This document shows, in pieces, positions 53,622-62,368 of a stretch of DNA of 64,000 bases; the first letter of the stretch is position 1; each line of letters begins with the position of its first letter. A program made the position numbers and the translations under genes. The stretch comes from Burkholderiales bacterium (lineage in GTDB: Bacteria; Pseudomonadota; Gammaproteobacteria; Burkholderiales; Burkholderiaceae_C), in contig JACRAY010000011.1 in assembly GCA_016213325.1 (NCBI GenBank), positions 1-64,000 of the forward strand, written 5' to 3'. Below the pieces are notes generated by a model that was not told the DNA's origin, searched no databases, and saw only the letters and a program-made list of their open reading frames with translations.

Positions 53622-53884
53622 TCCCCTCAATTCAATCAATCGCCTGCGCCACTGTACTGCAATTGCTTCCTGCGACCGACCTGGACGTTGATGTGAATTA
53701 GGTGCTTAGGGTTTGTATTGATTGATTGATTTAATGATGTAAATAACATCAATCACATCAGACGTCGGCCGATCCGTGTGCTGTCCTCGCGGACACAGGC
53801 CAAAAGCTGATGTGCCGGCGGATGGGCCGCCGGGCCCGGGTTGCAACCTTTTTGCGGGGGTCCCCCGCGCGGATGGAGACACTG
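53622..53884. promoter_or_regulatory. LacI/ABC divergent control region
   Basis: At 263 bp this is the longest gene-free stretch in the window. Inside are an AT-rich block (53690-53760), the inverted repeat TGATGT-N5-ACATCA at 53735-53751 as a likely LacI operator, a candidate promoter TTGATT-N16-TAAATA (53718-53745) overlapped by that repeat, and a threefold direct TTGA/TGAT run (53718-53730). The remaining 130 bp would be a long 5' leader of the transporter mRNA. Confidence 0.55.
53854..53868 (+). promoter_or_regulatory. GC-rich leader hairpin before the ABC receptor gene
   Basis: GCGGGG-GTC-CCCCGC forms a perfect 6-bp stem with a 3-nt loop, ending a few bases before the GGATGGAG ribosome site. 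A further 10-bp palindrome, GGTTGCAACC, lies at 53839-53848. These may influence translation or mRNA stability of the receptor; no riboswitch family is recognisable. Confidence 0.35.
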
Positions 53885-55216
53885 ATGAGCAAAGTGAAAG
53901 CTAGCCTCTTGCGCCTGGTCGCGGGCATGGCTCTGGCCTGCACGGGCCTGGGCGCGCACGCGCAAGACAAGACCCTGACGCTGTGCTGGGCGGCCTGGGA
54001 TCCGGCCAACGCCCTGGTGGAGCTGTCGAAGGACTTCACGGCCAAGACCGGCATCCAGATGAAGTACGAGTTCGTGCCGTGGCCCAACTTCGCGCAGCGC
54101 ATGCTCAACGAGCTCAACTCGAAGGGCAAGCTGTGCGACCTGCTGATCGGCGACAGCCAGTGGATCGGCGGCGCGGCGACCGAAGGCCACTACGTGAAGC
54201 TGAACGAGTTCTTCGCGAAGAACAACATCAGCATGAAGGACTTCATGCCGGCCACGGTCACCGGCTACTCCGAGTGGCCGAAGGGTACGCCGAACTACTG
54301 GGCACTGCCGGCCATGGGCGACGCGGTGGCGTTCACCTACCGCAAGGACTGGTTCGCCCGGCCCGAGCTGCGCGCCGAGTTCAAGCAGAAGTACGGGCGT
54401 GACCTCGAGCCGCCGAAGACCTGGGACGAATTCAGGCAGGTCGGCCAGTTCTTCCAGAACCGCACCATCGACGGCAAGAAGGTCTACGGCGCGGCGCTCT
54501 ACACCGAGCGCGGTTCCGAAGGCATCACGATGGGCGTGACGAACGCGCTGTACGCCTACGGGTTCGACTACCAGAACCCGGCCAAGCCGTACGACATGAA
54601 GGGCTACGTCAACAGCGCCGGCGCCGCCAAGGGCCTGAAGCTCTACAAGGACCTGTACGACACCGTGACGCCGCCCGGCCACAGCAACGCGTACATGACC
54701 GAGGACCTCGACGCCTACAAGTCGGGCCAGGTCGCGATGCAGATGAACTTCATCGCCTTCTTCCCCGGCATCTCCAAGGACCCGCAGGTGGGCGGCGAGA
54801 AGACCGGCTTCTTCGCCATCCCCAAGGGCGACAAGCAGTTCGCGCAGCTGGGTGGCCAGGGCATCTCGGTGGTGAAGTACTCCGACAAGAAGGACATGGC
54901 CCTGGAGTACCTGAAGTGGTTCGCGCAGCCCACCGTGCAGAAGAAGTGGTGGGACGCCGGCGGCTTCACCTGCCACCAGTCGATCCTGAACGCCCAGGGC
55001 TTCGACAAGAGCACGCCGTACGCCAAGGTGTTCCTCGACTCCATGAAGATGGTCAAGGACTTCTGGGCCGAGCCGTCCTACGCGCAGCTGATGCTGGCCA
55101 TGCAGAACCGCGTGCACGACTACGTCGTCGCCGGCAAGGGCTCGCCGCAGGCCGCGCTCGACGCGCTGGTGAAGGACTGGGTCGAAGTCTTCAAGGAAGA
55201 CGGGAAGCTCAAATAA
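53885..55216 (+). CDS. ABC transporter sugar/polyol-binding protein
   Basis: A 443-residue family 1 solute-binding protein with a Sec signal peptide (SLLRLVAGMALACTGLGAHAQ). It shows LTLCWAAWDPANALVELSKDF, DLLIGDSQWIGGAATEGHYV and GGQGISVVKYSDKKDMALEYL, typical of polyol/sugar receptors. It is the first of six transporter genes. I use ATG 53885 with GGAG at proper distance; ATG 53873 is in frame upstream. Substrate inferred as a C3-C5 polyol or ketose from the linked DHA kinases. Confidence 0.9.
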   Translation: MSKVKASLLRLVAGMALACTGLGAHAQDKTLTLCWAAWDPANALVELSKDFTAKTGIQMKYEFVPWPNFAQRMLNELNSKGKLCDLLIGDSQWIGGAATEGHYVKLNEFFAKNNISMKDFMPATVTGYSEWPKGTPNYWALPAMGDAVAFTYRKDWFARPELRAEFKQKYGRDLEPPKTWDEFRQVGQFFQNRTIDGKKVYGAALYTERGSEGITMGVTNALYAYGFDYQNPAKPYDMKGYVNSAGAAKGLKLYKDLYDTVTPPGHSNAYMTEDLDAYKSGQVAMQMNFIAFFPGISKDPQVGGEKTGFFAIPKGDKQFAQLGGQGISVVKYSDKKDMALEYLKWFAQPTVQKKWWDAGGFTCHQSILNAQGFDKSTPYAKVFLDSMKMVKDFWAEPSYAQLMLAMQNRVHDYVVAGKGSPQAALDALVKDWVEVFKEDGKLK

Positions 55217-55234
55217 GAGACGCAAGGAGCCCGC

Positions 55235-56233
55235 GTGAAACCTCGTGCCTTTACCCAATGGCGCCAGCCGCAGGCGGCTGCGGCGGCATCCGCGAGCAGC
55301 GTGGGCCCCCTGCGCGAGCCCGCCGCAGCCCCCGCGGGGCTGCAGCGGATCGGCCCCGGCCTGTCCGACCGCGCCCTGGCGTGGCTGTTCGTCGGCCCCA
55401 CGGTCGCCCTGCTGCTCGCCTTCAACATCTTCCCGCTGCTGTGGACGGTCTACCTGTCGTTCACCAACTTCCGCGCCAACCGCCCCAACGCGCCGATCGA
55501 ATGGCTCGGCATCGACAACTACCAGCGCGTCCTCAACAGCGAGGCCATCTGGGAGAACATGCGCACGACCGCGCACTTCCTGTGCTGGTCGATCGCGCTG
55601 CAGCTGCTGCTGGGCTTCGCGCTGGCGCTGCTGCTGAACCGGCGCTTTCGCACGCACAGCTTCTGGAGCACCGCCATCCTGCTGCCGATGATGCTGGCGC
55701 CCGCCGTGGTCGGCACGTTCTGGAAGTACTTCTTCGAGCCGCAGTACGGCATCTTCAACTACATCGTCGGCTTCTTCGGCGGCCCCGACAAGCTGACGAT
55801 GCTGGGCGATGTGCACCTGTCGCCCTGGGCGATCGTGCTGGTGGACACCTGGATGTGGACGCCCTACGTGATGCTGCTGCTGCTGGCCGGCCTGCGCTCG
55901 ATCCCGCCGTACCTGTATGAAGCCGCGGAGATCGACCGGGCTTCCGAATGGACCAAGTTCTGGCGCATCACGCTGCCCATGGTCATGCCCTTCATCATCC
56001 TCGCGCTGCTGTTCCGCTCGATCGAGAACTTCAAGATGTTCGACCTGGTCGACCAGCTCACCAACGGCGGCCCCGGCTCGGTCACCGAACTCGCCTCCAT
56101 CCACCTGAAGCGCGAAGCGTTCGAGAAATGGCGCACCGGCTACAGCTCGGCCTTTGCCATCATCCTGTTCGTCGCCATCTACGGCATGTCGCTGGTGACG
56201 GTGCGCTTCCTCGACAAGGTGAAGCAACGATGA
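55235..56233 (+). CDS. ABC transporter permease 1 (MalF-type)
   Basis: A 332-residue inner-membrane permease with six predicted helices after an N-terminal Pro/Ala-rich tail. It carries the EAA-loop motif YEAAEIDRASEWTKFWRITLP, which contacts the ATPase. It starts at GTG 55235 behind AAGGAG, 18 bp after the receptor gene, and overlaps the second permease by 4 bp. Confidence 0.9.
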   Translation: MKPRAFTQWRQPQAAAAASASSVGPLREPAAAPAGLQRIGPGLSDRALAWLFVGPTVALLLAFNIFPLLWTVYLSFTNFRANRPNAPIEWLGIDNYQRVLNSEAIWENMRTTAHFLCWSIALQLLLGFALALLLNRRFRTHSFWSTAILLPMMLAPAVVGTFWKYFFEPQYGIFNYIVGFFGGPDKLTMLGDVHLSPWAIVLVDTWMWTPYVMLLLLAGLRSIPPYLYEAAEIDRASEWTKFWRITLPMVMPFIILALLFRSIENFKMFDLVDQLTNGGPGSVTELASIHLKREAFEKWRTGYSSAFAIILFVAIYGMSLVTVRFLDKVKQR

Positions 56234-57177
56234 AAACCATTCCCCACGGCCCGCTGGAGCCTTCGAGCGCCTCGAAGTGGTTCGCCGGCACCGCCGTCAT
56301 CGCCTACGCGCTGCTGTCCCTGATCCCGCTGGTGTGGATCGTGATGACCAGCTTCCGCACGCCCAGCGACGCCATCGCCTACCCGCCACAGGTGCTGGCC
56401 GAACCCTCGCTGGTCGGCTACGTCAACCTGTTCACCACCCGCTCGCGGGTGTCCGCCGAGGAGCTGGCGGCGCTGCCGGCGCCTGCCACCTGGTACGAAG
56501 CGCTGGTGCGCGACCAGCAGATGATCCTGGCGGGCCCGTCGCGCTTCAAGGACCGATACCTCAACTCGCTGGCCATCGGCTTCGGATCGACTTTGCTGTC
56601 GGTGATCCTGGGCACGCTGGCGGCCTACGCCTTCTCGCGCTTCCGCGTGCCGGGCAAGGACGACTGGCTGTTCTTCATCCTGTCGACGCGGATGATGCCA
56701 CCCATCGCCATCGCCATTCCCGTCTACCTGATGTATCGGCAGCTCGGGCTGAACGACACCTACACGGGGCTGATCCTGCTGTACACGGTGGTCAACCTGT
56801 CGCTCGCGGTCTGGCTGCTGCAGGGTTTCATGGACGAGATCCCGCGCGAATACGAGGAGGCCGCCATGGTCGACGGCTACACGCGCTGGCAGGCCTTCCT
56901 GCGGGTGGTGCTGCCCCAGGCCGCCACCGGCATCGCGACGACGGCGATCTTCTGCCTGATCTTCGCGTGGAACGAGTACGCCTTCGCACTGCTGCTCACC
57001 AGCGGCTCGGCGCAGACGTCGCCGCCATTCATTCCCACCATCATCGGCGAGGGCGGCCTCGACTGGCCGGCGATGGCCGCGGGCACCACGCTGTTCCTGC
57101 TGCCGGTGCTGGTGTTCACCGTACTGCTGCGCAAGCACCTGCTGCGTGGCGTGACTTTCGGGGCGATCCGCAAATGA
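56230..57177 (+). CDS. ABC transporter permease 2 (MalG-type)
   Basis: A 315-residue permease with six predicted helices and the EAA loop YEEAAMVDGYTRWQAFLRVVLP. A periplasmic loop of roughly 60 residues after helix 1 (RSRVSAEELAALPAPATWYE and following) is longer than in MalG and may contact the receptor. The start overlaps permease 1 and the end overlaps the small membrane gene, each by 4 bp. Confidence 0.9.
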   Translation: MKTIPHGPLEPSSASKWFAGTAVIAYALLSLIPLVWIVMTSFRTPSDAIAYPPQVLAEPSLVGYVNLFTTRSRVSAEELAALPAPATWYEALVRDQQMILAGPSRFKDRYLNSLAIGFGSTLLSVILGTLAAYAFSRFRVPGKDDWLFFILSTRMMPPIAIAIPVYLMYRQLGLNDTYTGLILLYTVVNLSLAVWLLQGFMDEIPREYEEAAMVDGYTRWQAFLRVVLPQAATGIATTAIFCLIFAWNEYAFALLLTSGSAQTSPPFIPTIIGEGGLDWPAMAAGTTLFLLPVLVFTVLLRKHLLRGVTFGAIRK

Positions 57178-57356
57178 ACATCCGCCGATTCTTCCGCCGC
57201 GCGCCCTGGGAGCGCGCCACCGCCGCCGCCATCGGAGCCGGCCTCCTCATGCTGATGCAGCCGTGGTCCATCGACGTCTTCAGCTACGGCTTCACCGTGC
57301 TGCTGGCCGGCGTCGTCGGCTATTCGATCGCCGGCAAGCTGCCGAAGGGGGCGTGA
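57174..57356 (+). CDS. Small inner-membrane protein of the ABC operon
   Basis: A 60-residue protein with a basic start (MNIRRFFRRAPWERA) and two short hydrophobic segments (residues about 17-30 and 36-54, ending in GKLPKGA). It overlaps permease 2 by 4 bp and the ATPase start by 1 bp, so it is a genuine cistron. Glycerol-type ABC operons also contain a small membrane protein at this spot (DUF2160), which suggests an accessory transporter subunit; homology to that family is not evident. Confidence 0.75.
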   Translation: MNIRRFFRRAPWERATAAAIGAGLLMLMQPWSIDVFSYGFTVLLAGVVGYSIAGKLPKGA

Positions 57357-58465
57357 TGGCCGAGATCCGCATCGACAGGCTGCACAAGCGCTTCGGCGAC
57401 TTCATCGCCGTGAAGGACTCGTCGCTGGTGCTCGAGGACGGCAAGTTCGTCGTGCTGCTCGGCCCCTCGGGCTGCGGCAAGACGACCACGCTGCGCATGA
57501 TCGCCGGCCTCGAGTACCCGACCTCGGGCGCCATCACGCTGGCCGGCGACGACGTGACCTACCGCCGCCCGCGCGAGCGCGACATCGCCATGGTGTTCCA
57601 GCTGTTCGCGCTGTACCCGCACTTGGGGGTGCGCGGCAACCTCGAGTTTCCGTTGCGCAACGAGGGCGTGCCGCGCGCCGAGATCGAGCGCCGCGTGAAG
57701 GAGGTAGCCGCCATCCTGCGCATCGAGCACCTGCTGGGCTCGAGCGTCAACGGCCTGGCCGGCGGCGACCGCCAGCGCGTGGCGCTGGGCCGCGCCATCG
57801 TGCGGCAGCCGCAGGCCTTCCTGATGGACGAGCCCCTGGGCACGCTGGACGCCGAGTTCCGCGAGCTGATGTGCGTGGAGCTGCGCAAGCTGCACGACCG
57901 GCTGAAGACCACGACCGTGTTCGTCACGCACGACCAGAACGAGGCGATGGCGCTGGCCGACCACATCGTCGTGATGGACCAGGGCGAGATCCTGCAGGCC
58001 GACGACCCGCACGGCATCTACAACTTCCCGGCGACCCTGTTCGTGGCCCGCTTCATCGGCCGGCCGCCGATGAACCTGCTGGTTGCCGACTCGCCGGTCG
58101 TGCGCGGCGACACGTTCGTGCGCATCGCGCGCCGCAACATCACGGTGCCGCAGGTCGATGCGCCTGCCGCTGTCGGCGTGCTGGGCGTGCGCCCGGAGTA
58201 CGTGAGCCTGGTCGGCAACGACCAGGGGTGCCTGGGCGGGCGCGTGAAGCACGTCGAGTACTTCGGCTCGCACTGGGTCGTCGAAGTCGAAACCGAGGCC
58301 GGCACGATCAAGGCGCTGGCCGACAAGACCGCGCGGCCCGAACTGGACCTGCACGTCGGGCTGGCCTTCGATACGCGGCACGTGGTGCTGTTCGACTCGG
58401 CCACCGAGAAGCTGCTTCCGAGCGCGACCACGCTCGCGCACCAACCGGGGATGCGTCATGGCTAG
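57356..58465 (+). CDS. ABC transporter ATPase 1 with variant signature motif
   Basis: A 369-residue MalK/UgpC-type ATPase. Walker A is GPSGCGKTT, Walker B FLMDEPLGTLDA and the H-loop VTHDQ; the C-terminal regulatory domain starts near residue 240. The ABC signature reads LAGGDRQ rather than the usual LSGGQ, and the Q-loop segment is VFQLFALYPH. A second ATPase follows with a normal LSGGE signature, implying a heteromeric and possibly asymmetric pair. Confidence 0.9.
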   Translation: MAEIRIDRLHKRFGDFIAVKDSSLVLEDGKFVVLLGPSGCGKTTTLRMIAGLEYPTSGAITLAGDDVTYRRPRERDIAMVFQLFALYPHLGVRGNLEFPLRNEGVPRAEIERRVKEVAAILRIEHLLGSSVNGLAGGDRQRVALGRAIVRQPQAFLMDEPLGTLDAEFRELMCVELRKLHDRLKTTTVFVTHDQNEAMALADHIVVMDQGEILQADDPHGIYNFPATLFVARFIGRPPMNLLVADSPVVRGDTFVRIARRNITVPQVDAPAAVGVLGVRPEYVSLVGNDQGCLGGRVKHVEYFGSHWVVEVETEAGTIKALADKTARPELDLHVGLAFDTRHVVLFDSATEKLLPSATTLAHQPGMRHG

Positions 58466-59468
58466 CATTGCATTGCAGGGCATCTGCAAGAAGTTCGGCA
58501 CCGTCACCGCCCTGGACGGCCTGACGGTGGAAATCGCCGACGGCGAGTTCTTCGTCCTGCTCGGCCCGAGCGGCGCGGGCAAGACCACCACGCTGCGCGT
58601 GATAGCGGGCCTCGAGCGGCCCGAACGCGGCAACGTGCTGATGGACGGCGCAGACGTGACGGCGGCACCGCCCGCCACGCGCGACTGCTCGTTCGTCTTC
58701 CAGCAGTACTCGCTGTACCCGCACCTGAGCGTGTACGACAACCTGGCCTTCCCGCTGCGCGCCCCGGCGCGGCGCGTGCCCGAGCCCGAGATCCGCCGGC
58801 GCATCGAGCAGGTGGCGGCCACCCTGCGCATCGAACGCAAGCTCGGCAACAAGTCGACCGCACTGTCGGGCGGCGAGATGCAGCGCGTGGCGATCGGCCG
58901 CGCGCTGGTGCGCAGGCCGCGCGTGTACCTGATGGACGAGCCGCTGTCGTCGCTGGACGCCAAGCTGCGCGAGGAGCTGCGCGTGGAACTCAAGCGCCTG
59001 CAGCGCGAAAGCGGCGCCACCGTGGTGTATGTGACGCATGACCAGGTGGAGGCCACCACGCTGGCCGACCGCATCGCGATCCTGGGGGAGGGACGCATCC
59101 AGCAGGTCGGCACGCCGGAGCAGGTCTACAGCCGGCCCGACACGATCCATGTGGCGCAGCGCCTTGGTTCGCCGCAGGTCAACGTGCTGCCCGCGGGCTG
59201 GTTCGCCGGCGAACACCCCGCAGGCGTCGCCAGCATAGCCATCCGGCCCGAGGACGTGCAGCAGGCGGCCGAAGGTGACGGCTTCGAATGCACCGTGATC
59301 GAGTCGTCGCTGCTGAAGCACCACGTCATCGCGGAATACCAGGGCGTGGAGGTGCGCGCGCGCTTCATGCACGACACCGCGCCGGCCCCGCAGTCGCGCA
59401 TCCGCCTGCGTTTTCCGCCGGAGCACCGCCTGCTCTTCGACCCGACCGGGCACCGCGTGCCTGCCTGA
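58458..59468 (+). CDS. ABC transporter ATPase 2
   Basis: A 336-residue ATPase with Walker A GPSGAGKTT, signature LSGGEMQRVAIGRA, Walker B YLMDEPLSSLDA, H-loop VTHDQ and a short C-terminal OB-type domain. It overlaps ATPase 1 by 8 bp. Two distinct ATPase genes in one sugar/polyol operon is the arrangement of glycerol (GlpST-like) importers. Confidence 0.9.
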   Translation: MASIALQGICKKFGTVTALDGLTVEIADGEFFVLLGPSGAGKTTTLRVIAGLERPERGNVLMDGADVTAAPPATRDCSFVFQQYSLYPHLSVYDNLAFPLRAPARRVPEPEIRRRIEQVAATLRIERKLGNKSTALSGGEMQRVAIGRALVRRPRVYLMDEPLSSLDAKLREELRVELKRLQRESGATVVYVTHDQVEATTLADRIAILGEGRIQQVGTPEQVYSRPDTIHVAQRLGSPQVNVLPAGWFAGEHPAGVASIAIRPEDVQQAAEGDGFECTVIESSLLKHHVIAEYQGVEVRARFMHDTAPAPQSRIRLRFPPEHRLLFDPTGHRVPA

Positions 59469-59489
59469 ACGCCAACGACCGAAACCACC

Positions 59490-60128
59490 ATGAACACCCG
59501 AGACATCGTCACCGCGGCCGAGGCCGTGCAGTCGGCCATCCTGGCCAACGAGGCCCATATCGAGTCGCTCGACCGCGCCATCGGCGACGGCGACCACTTC
59601 ATCAACGTGCGGCGCGGCTGCGAGGCGATCGTCGCGCTCAAGGGCGACCTGCTCGGCCTGCCGCCCGCCCAGGCGTTCGAGCGCATCGGCATGAAGCTGC
59701 TCAGCACCATCGGCGGTGCCTCGGGCCCGCTGATCGGCAGCTTCTTCATCTCGATGGGGCGCGACCTCGCCGGCGTCGAAGAACCCGACGCGAAGCAGTT
59801 CGCCGTGGCGCTGGCCGCCGGGGTCGAGGCCATCAAGCAGCGCGGCAAGGCCGACGTCGGCGAAAAGACCATGCTCGACGTGCTGATCCCCACGTCGCGC
59901 CTGTTGCTCAGGCTGGCCGCCGAAGGCAGCGACCGCGAGACGGTGTGCTCGAAGCTCAAGCAGGAGGCCGAGGCCAACATGCTCGCCACGCGCGACATGA
60001 TCGCCACCAAGGGCCGCGCGCACTTCCTGGGCGAGCGCGCGCTCGGCCACATCGACCCCGGTGCCAAGACCAGCCAGGTGGCCGTGTTCGCCGTCTGCGA
60101 CATGCTCACCGAAGGAGCCGCATCGTGA
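59490..60128 (+). CDS. dhaL: Dihydroxyacetone kinase subunit DhaL
   Basis: A 212-residue DhaL. The Mg-ADP-binding aspartates are in LDRAIGDGDHF (Asp28, Asp33, Asp35, the same spacing as in E. coli DhaL); GGASGPLIGSFF and KTMLDVL follow. It transfers phosphate to the ketose held by DhaK. It is 21 bp after ATPase 2 and in GTGA overlap with dhaK 2. Without DhaM it would use ATP directly. Confidence 0.92.
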   Translation: MNTRDIVTAAEAVQSAILANEAHIESLDRAIGDGDHFINVRRGCEAIVALKGDLLGLPPAQAFERIGMKLLSTIGGASGPLIGSFFISMGRDLAGVEEPDAKQFAVALAAGVEAIKQRGKADVGEKTMLDVLIPTSRLLLRLAAEGSDRETVCSKLKQEAEANMLATRDMIATKGRAHFLGERALGHIDPGAKTSQVAVFAVCDMLTEGAAS

Positions 60129-61108
60129 AGAAGTTCGTCAACGACGTGGAGTTGCTGCTGCAGGAGTCGCTGCAGGGGATGGCGGCCGCACATGCCGACT
60201 TGCTGAAGCTGCACCTGGACCCGGTCTTCGTCACGCGCAGCCAACCGGCAGCCAGAAAGGTGGCGCTGATCTCCGGCGGCGGCTCCGGCCACGAGCCGCT
60301 GCACTGCGGCTTCATCGGGCAGGGCATGCTCGACGCCGCCTGCCCGGGCCAGGTGTTCACCTCGCCCACGCCCGACCAGATGCTGGCTGCCGCCGAAGCG
60401 GCCGACACAGGCGAAGGCGTGCTCTTCATCGTGAAGAACTACGCCGGCGACGTGATGAACTTCCAGATGGCCTCGGAGATGCTGCCGCAACGTTGCGCCA
60501 CGGTGCTGGTGAACGACGACGTCGCGGTGGAACGCTGCACGCACACCACCGGTCGCCGTGGCGTCGCAGGCACGCTGGTGGTCGAGAAGCTGGTGGGCGC
60601 GGCGGCCGAAGCGGGCGCCAGCCTCGACCAGTGCAAGGCGCTGGGCGACCGCGTGAACAGCCGCACGGCGTCGATGGGCGTGGCCTTCACGAGCTGCACC
60701 GTGCCGGCGGCCGGCCGGCCGACCTTCGACATCGGCGACAACGAGATGGAGTTCGGCGTCGGCATCCACGGCGAGCCGGGGCGCCGCCGCGGGCCGGTGA
60801 AGCCGGCGCGCGACATCGTCGAGGAACTGATGGCCGCCATCCTGGGCGACCTGAAGCCGGCGCGCGGCGCCGAGGTGCTGCTGCACGTCAACGGCTTCGG
60901 CGGCACGCCCCTGGTCGAGCTGTACCTGGTCTACCACTGCGCGGCGCAGTTGCTGGAACGCGAAGGCATCCGGGTCGCGCGCTCGCTGGTGGGCAACTAC
61001 ACCACGGCGCTGGAGATGGCCGGCGCCTCGCTCACGATCTCGATGCTGGATGAAGAACTGAAATCGCTGTGGGATGCGCCCGTGCACACAGCCGCGCTTC
61101 GCTGGTAG
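60125..61108 (+). CDS. dhaK: Dihydroxyacetone kinase subunit DhaK (paralogue 2)
   Basis: A 327-residue DhaK, the same length as paralogue 1, with GGGSGHEPLH and GVGIHGEPGRRR intact and VNSRTAS and LVGNYTT blocks shared by both. It starts at GTG 60125 inside the dhaL stop. Adjacent dhaL makes it the main partner; the second copy on the other side of lacI may give different substrate specificity, for example DHA versus erythrulose-type ketoses (inference). Confidence 0.92.
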   Translation: MKKFVNDVELLLQESLQGMAAAHADLLKLHLDPVFVTRSQPAARKVALISGGGSGHEPLHCGFIGQGMLDAACPGQVFTSPTPDQMLAAAEAADTGEGVLFIVKNYAGDVMNFQMASEMLPQRCATVLVNDDVAVERCTHTTGRRGVAGTLVVEKLVGAAAEAGASLDQCKALGDRVNSRTASMGVAFTSCTVPAAGRPTFDIGDNEMEFGVGIHGEPGRRRGPVKPARDIVEELMAAILGDLKPARGAEVLLHVNGFGGTPLVELYLVYHCAAQLLEREGIRVARSLVGNYTTALEMAGASLTISMLDEELKSLWDAPVHTAALRW

Positions 61109-61153
61109 GCCCGTCACGCGTCCCGGGCCGCTGCAGGACACGAGGAGACAAGG

Positions 61154-62305
61154 ATGTTGGATCGAAGAAAGGTGCTCGCCGCTGCCTGCGGGGTAGCGGC
61201 ACTTCCCTGCGCCACCGTTGCGATGGCGGCGCCTGCCCGGAGAGCCCCCCAGGACGGGGTGCTGCGGCTGGGCCAGTCCACGTCGCTCAGCGGCGCCAAC
61301 GGCGCCGTCGGCCGCCAGTTCCGCGACGCGGCACTCGGCTGGTTCGACCATGTCAACGCCGAAGGTGGCGTACGGGGCATGCGGTTCGAGCTGGTCACGC
61401 TGGACGACGGCGGTGTCGTCGAGCGCGCCACGACCAACGCGAAGCTGCTTACCAGCTCGAACCGGGTGGCCGGCTTCTTCGGCTTCGCGGGACCGGGCGC
61501 CAACCGCGAGGGGATGCAGGCGGCAGCGGCCGAAGGCGTACCCTTCATCGCGCCGGTGAGCGGCATGGACGTGCTGCGCCAGCGCGACAACGCCAACGTC
61601 TACCTGCTGCGCGCCGGCCACCGCGACGAGATCCGCCAGATCATCCGCCATACCACGTCGATCGGCATCAACCGCCTGGCGCTGCTGTTCGAGTACGAGT
61701 CGGCCGGATGGGAAATCCGCGACTCGTTCGCGCAGGCGGCCGAGTCGGCCAAGCTGGCCGGCAGCGCGAGCGCCAGTGTTTCGCGCGGCAGCGCCGACGT
61801 GGGCGCCGCGGTGCCGGCACTCACCGGCGCGAACCCGCAGGCGATCATCCTCGGCGCCAACCCGAGCGCGAGCGCGGCGTTCGTCAAGGCCGCGCGCAAG
61901 GCGGGCTTCGGCGGGACGTTCTATACCCTGTCGACGGTGGGCGGGCAGGTGCTCGTCGAGCAGCTCGGAGCGCTGGCCGTCGGCCTGTCGGTGGCACAGG
62001 TGGTTCCTTTCCCCTGGAACGGCGGCACGGCCATTTCGCGCGACTTTCTCGCGTTCTGCTCCGAACGCAACGTCACGCCCGACTTCGCGAGCATGGAAGG
62101 CTACGTGGCGGCGCGCTGGCTCACCGAGGCCCTGAAGCGGGCGAAGCCGCGCGACATCGGTCCCGGCATGCTCGAGGCCGCGCTGGAGCAGATGCCACCC
62201 ACCAACATGGGCGGTTTCCCGCTGGCCTTCAGCCCGGAAACGCGCAGCGCCTCGGCTTTCGTCGAGCTCACGGTGGTGTCAAGTTCACTCAAGTTCCTGA
62301 AGTGA
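61154..62305 (+). CDS. LivK-type ABC receptor (orphan)
   Basis: A 383-residue type I periplasmic binding protein with signal peptide (LDRRKVLAAACGVAALPCA), the core LRLGQSTSLSGANGAVGRQF typical of branched-chain amino acid/amide receptors, and LVTLDDGGVVERATTNAKLL. No livHMGF genes follow, so it must use a transporter encoded elsewhere or act as a sensor. It lies 45 bp after dhaK 2 and may be the last gene of that operon, although its ligand class does not match the polyol theme. Confidence 0.87.
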   Translation: MLDRRKVLAAACGVAALPCATVAMAAPARRAPQDGVLRLGQSTSLSGANGAVGRQFRDAALGWFDHVNAEGGVRGMRFELVTLDDGGVVERATTNAKLLTSSNRVAGFFGFAGPGANREGMQAAAAEGVPFIAPVSGMDVLRQRDNANVYLLRAGHRDEIRQIIRHTTSIGINRLALLFEYESAGWEIRDSFAQAAESAKLAGSASASVSRGSADVGAAVPALTGANPQAIILGANPSASAAFVKAARKAGFGGTFYTLSTVGGQVLVEQLGALAVGLSVAQVVPFPWNGGTAISRDFLAFCSERNVTPDFASMEGYVAARWLTEALKRAKPRDIGPGMLEAALEQMPPTNMGGFPLAFSPETRSASAFVELTVVSSSLKFLK

Positions 62306-62325
62306 AACCACCCATTGCTTGCACG

Positions 62326-62351
62326 GCGGGCAGCAGAGCTGCCCACCCTAC
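62326..62351. repeat. Partial copy of the GTAGGGTGGGCA-type palindromic repeat
   Basis: GGGCAGC-N3-GCTGCCC, extended by ACCCTAC, matches one half of the element at 36959-37032. It lies in the 63-bp gap between two convergent genes, where it could act as a bidirectional transcription-stop hairpin. Confidence 0.7.
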
Positions 62352-62368
62352 ACGCTGGATAGCGGCCG

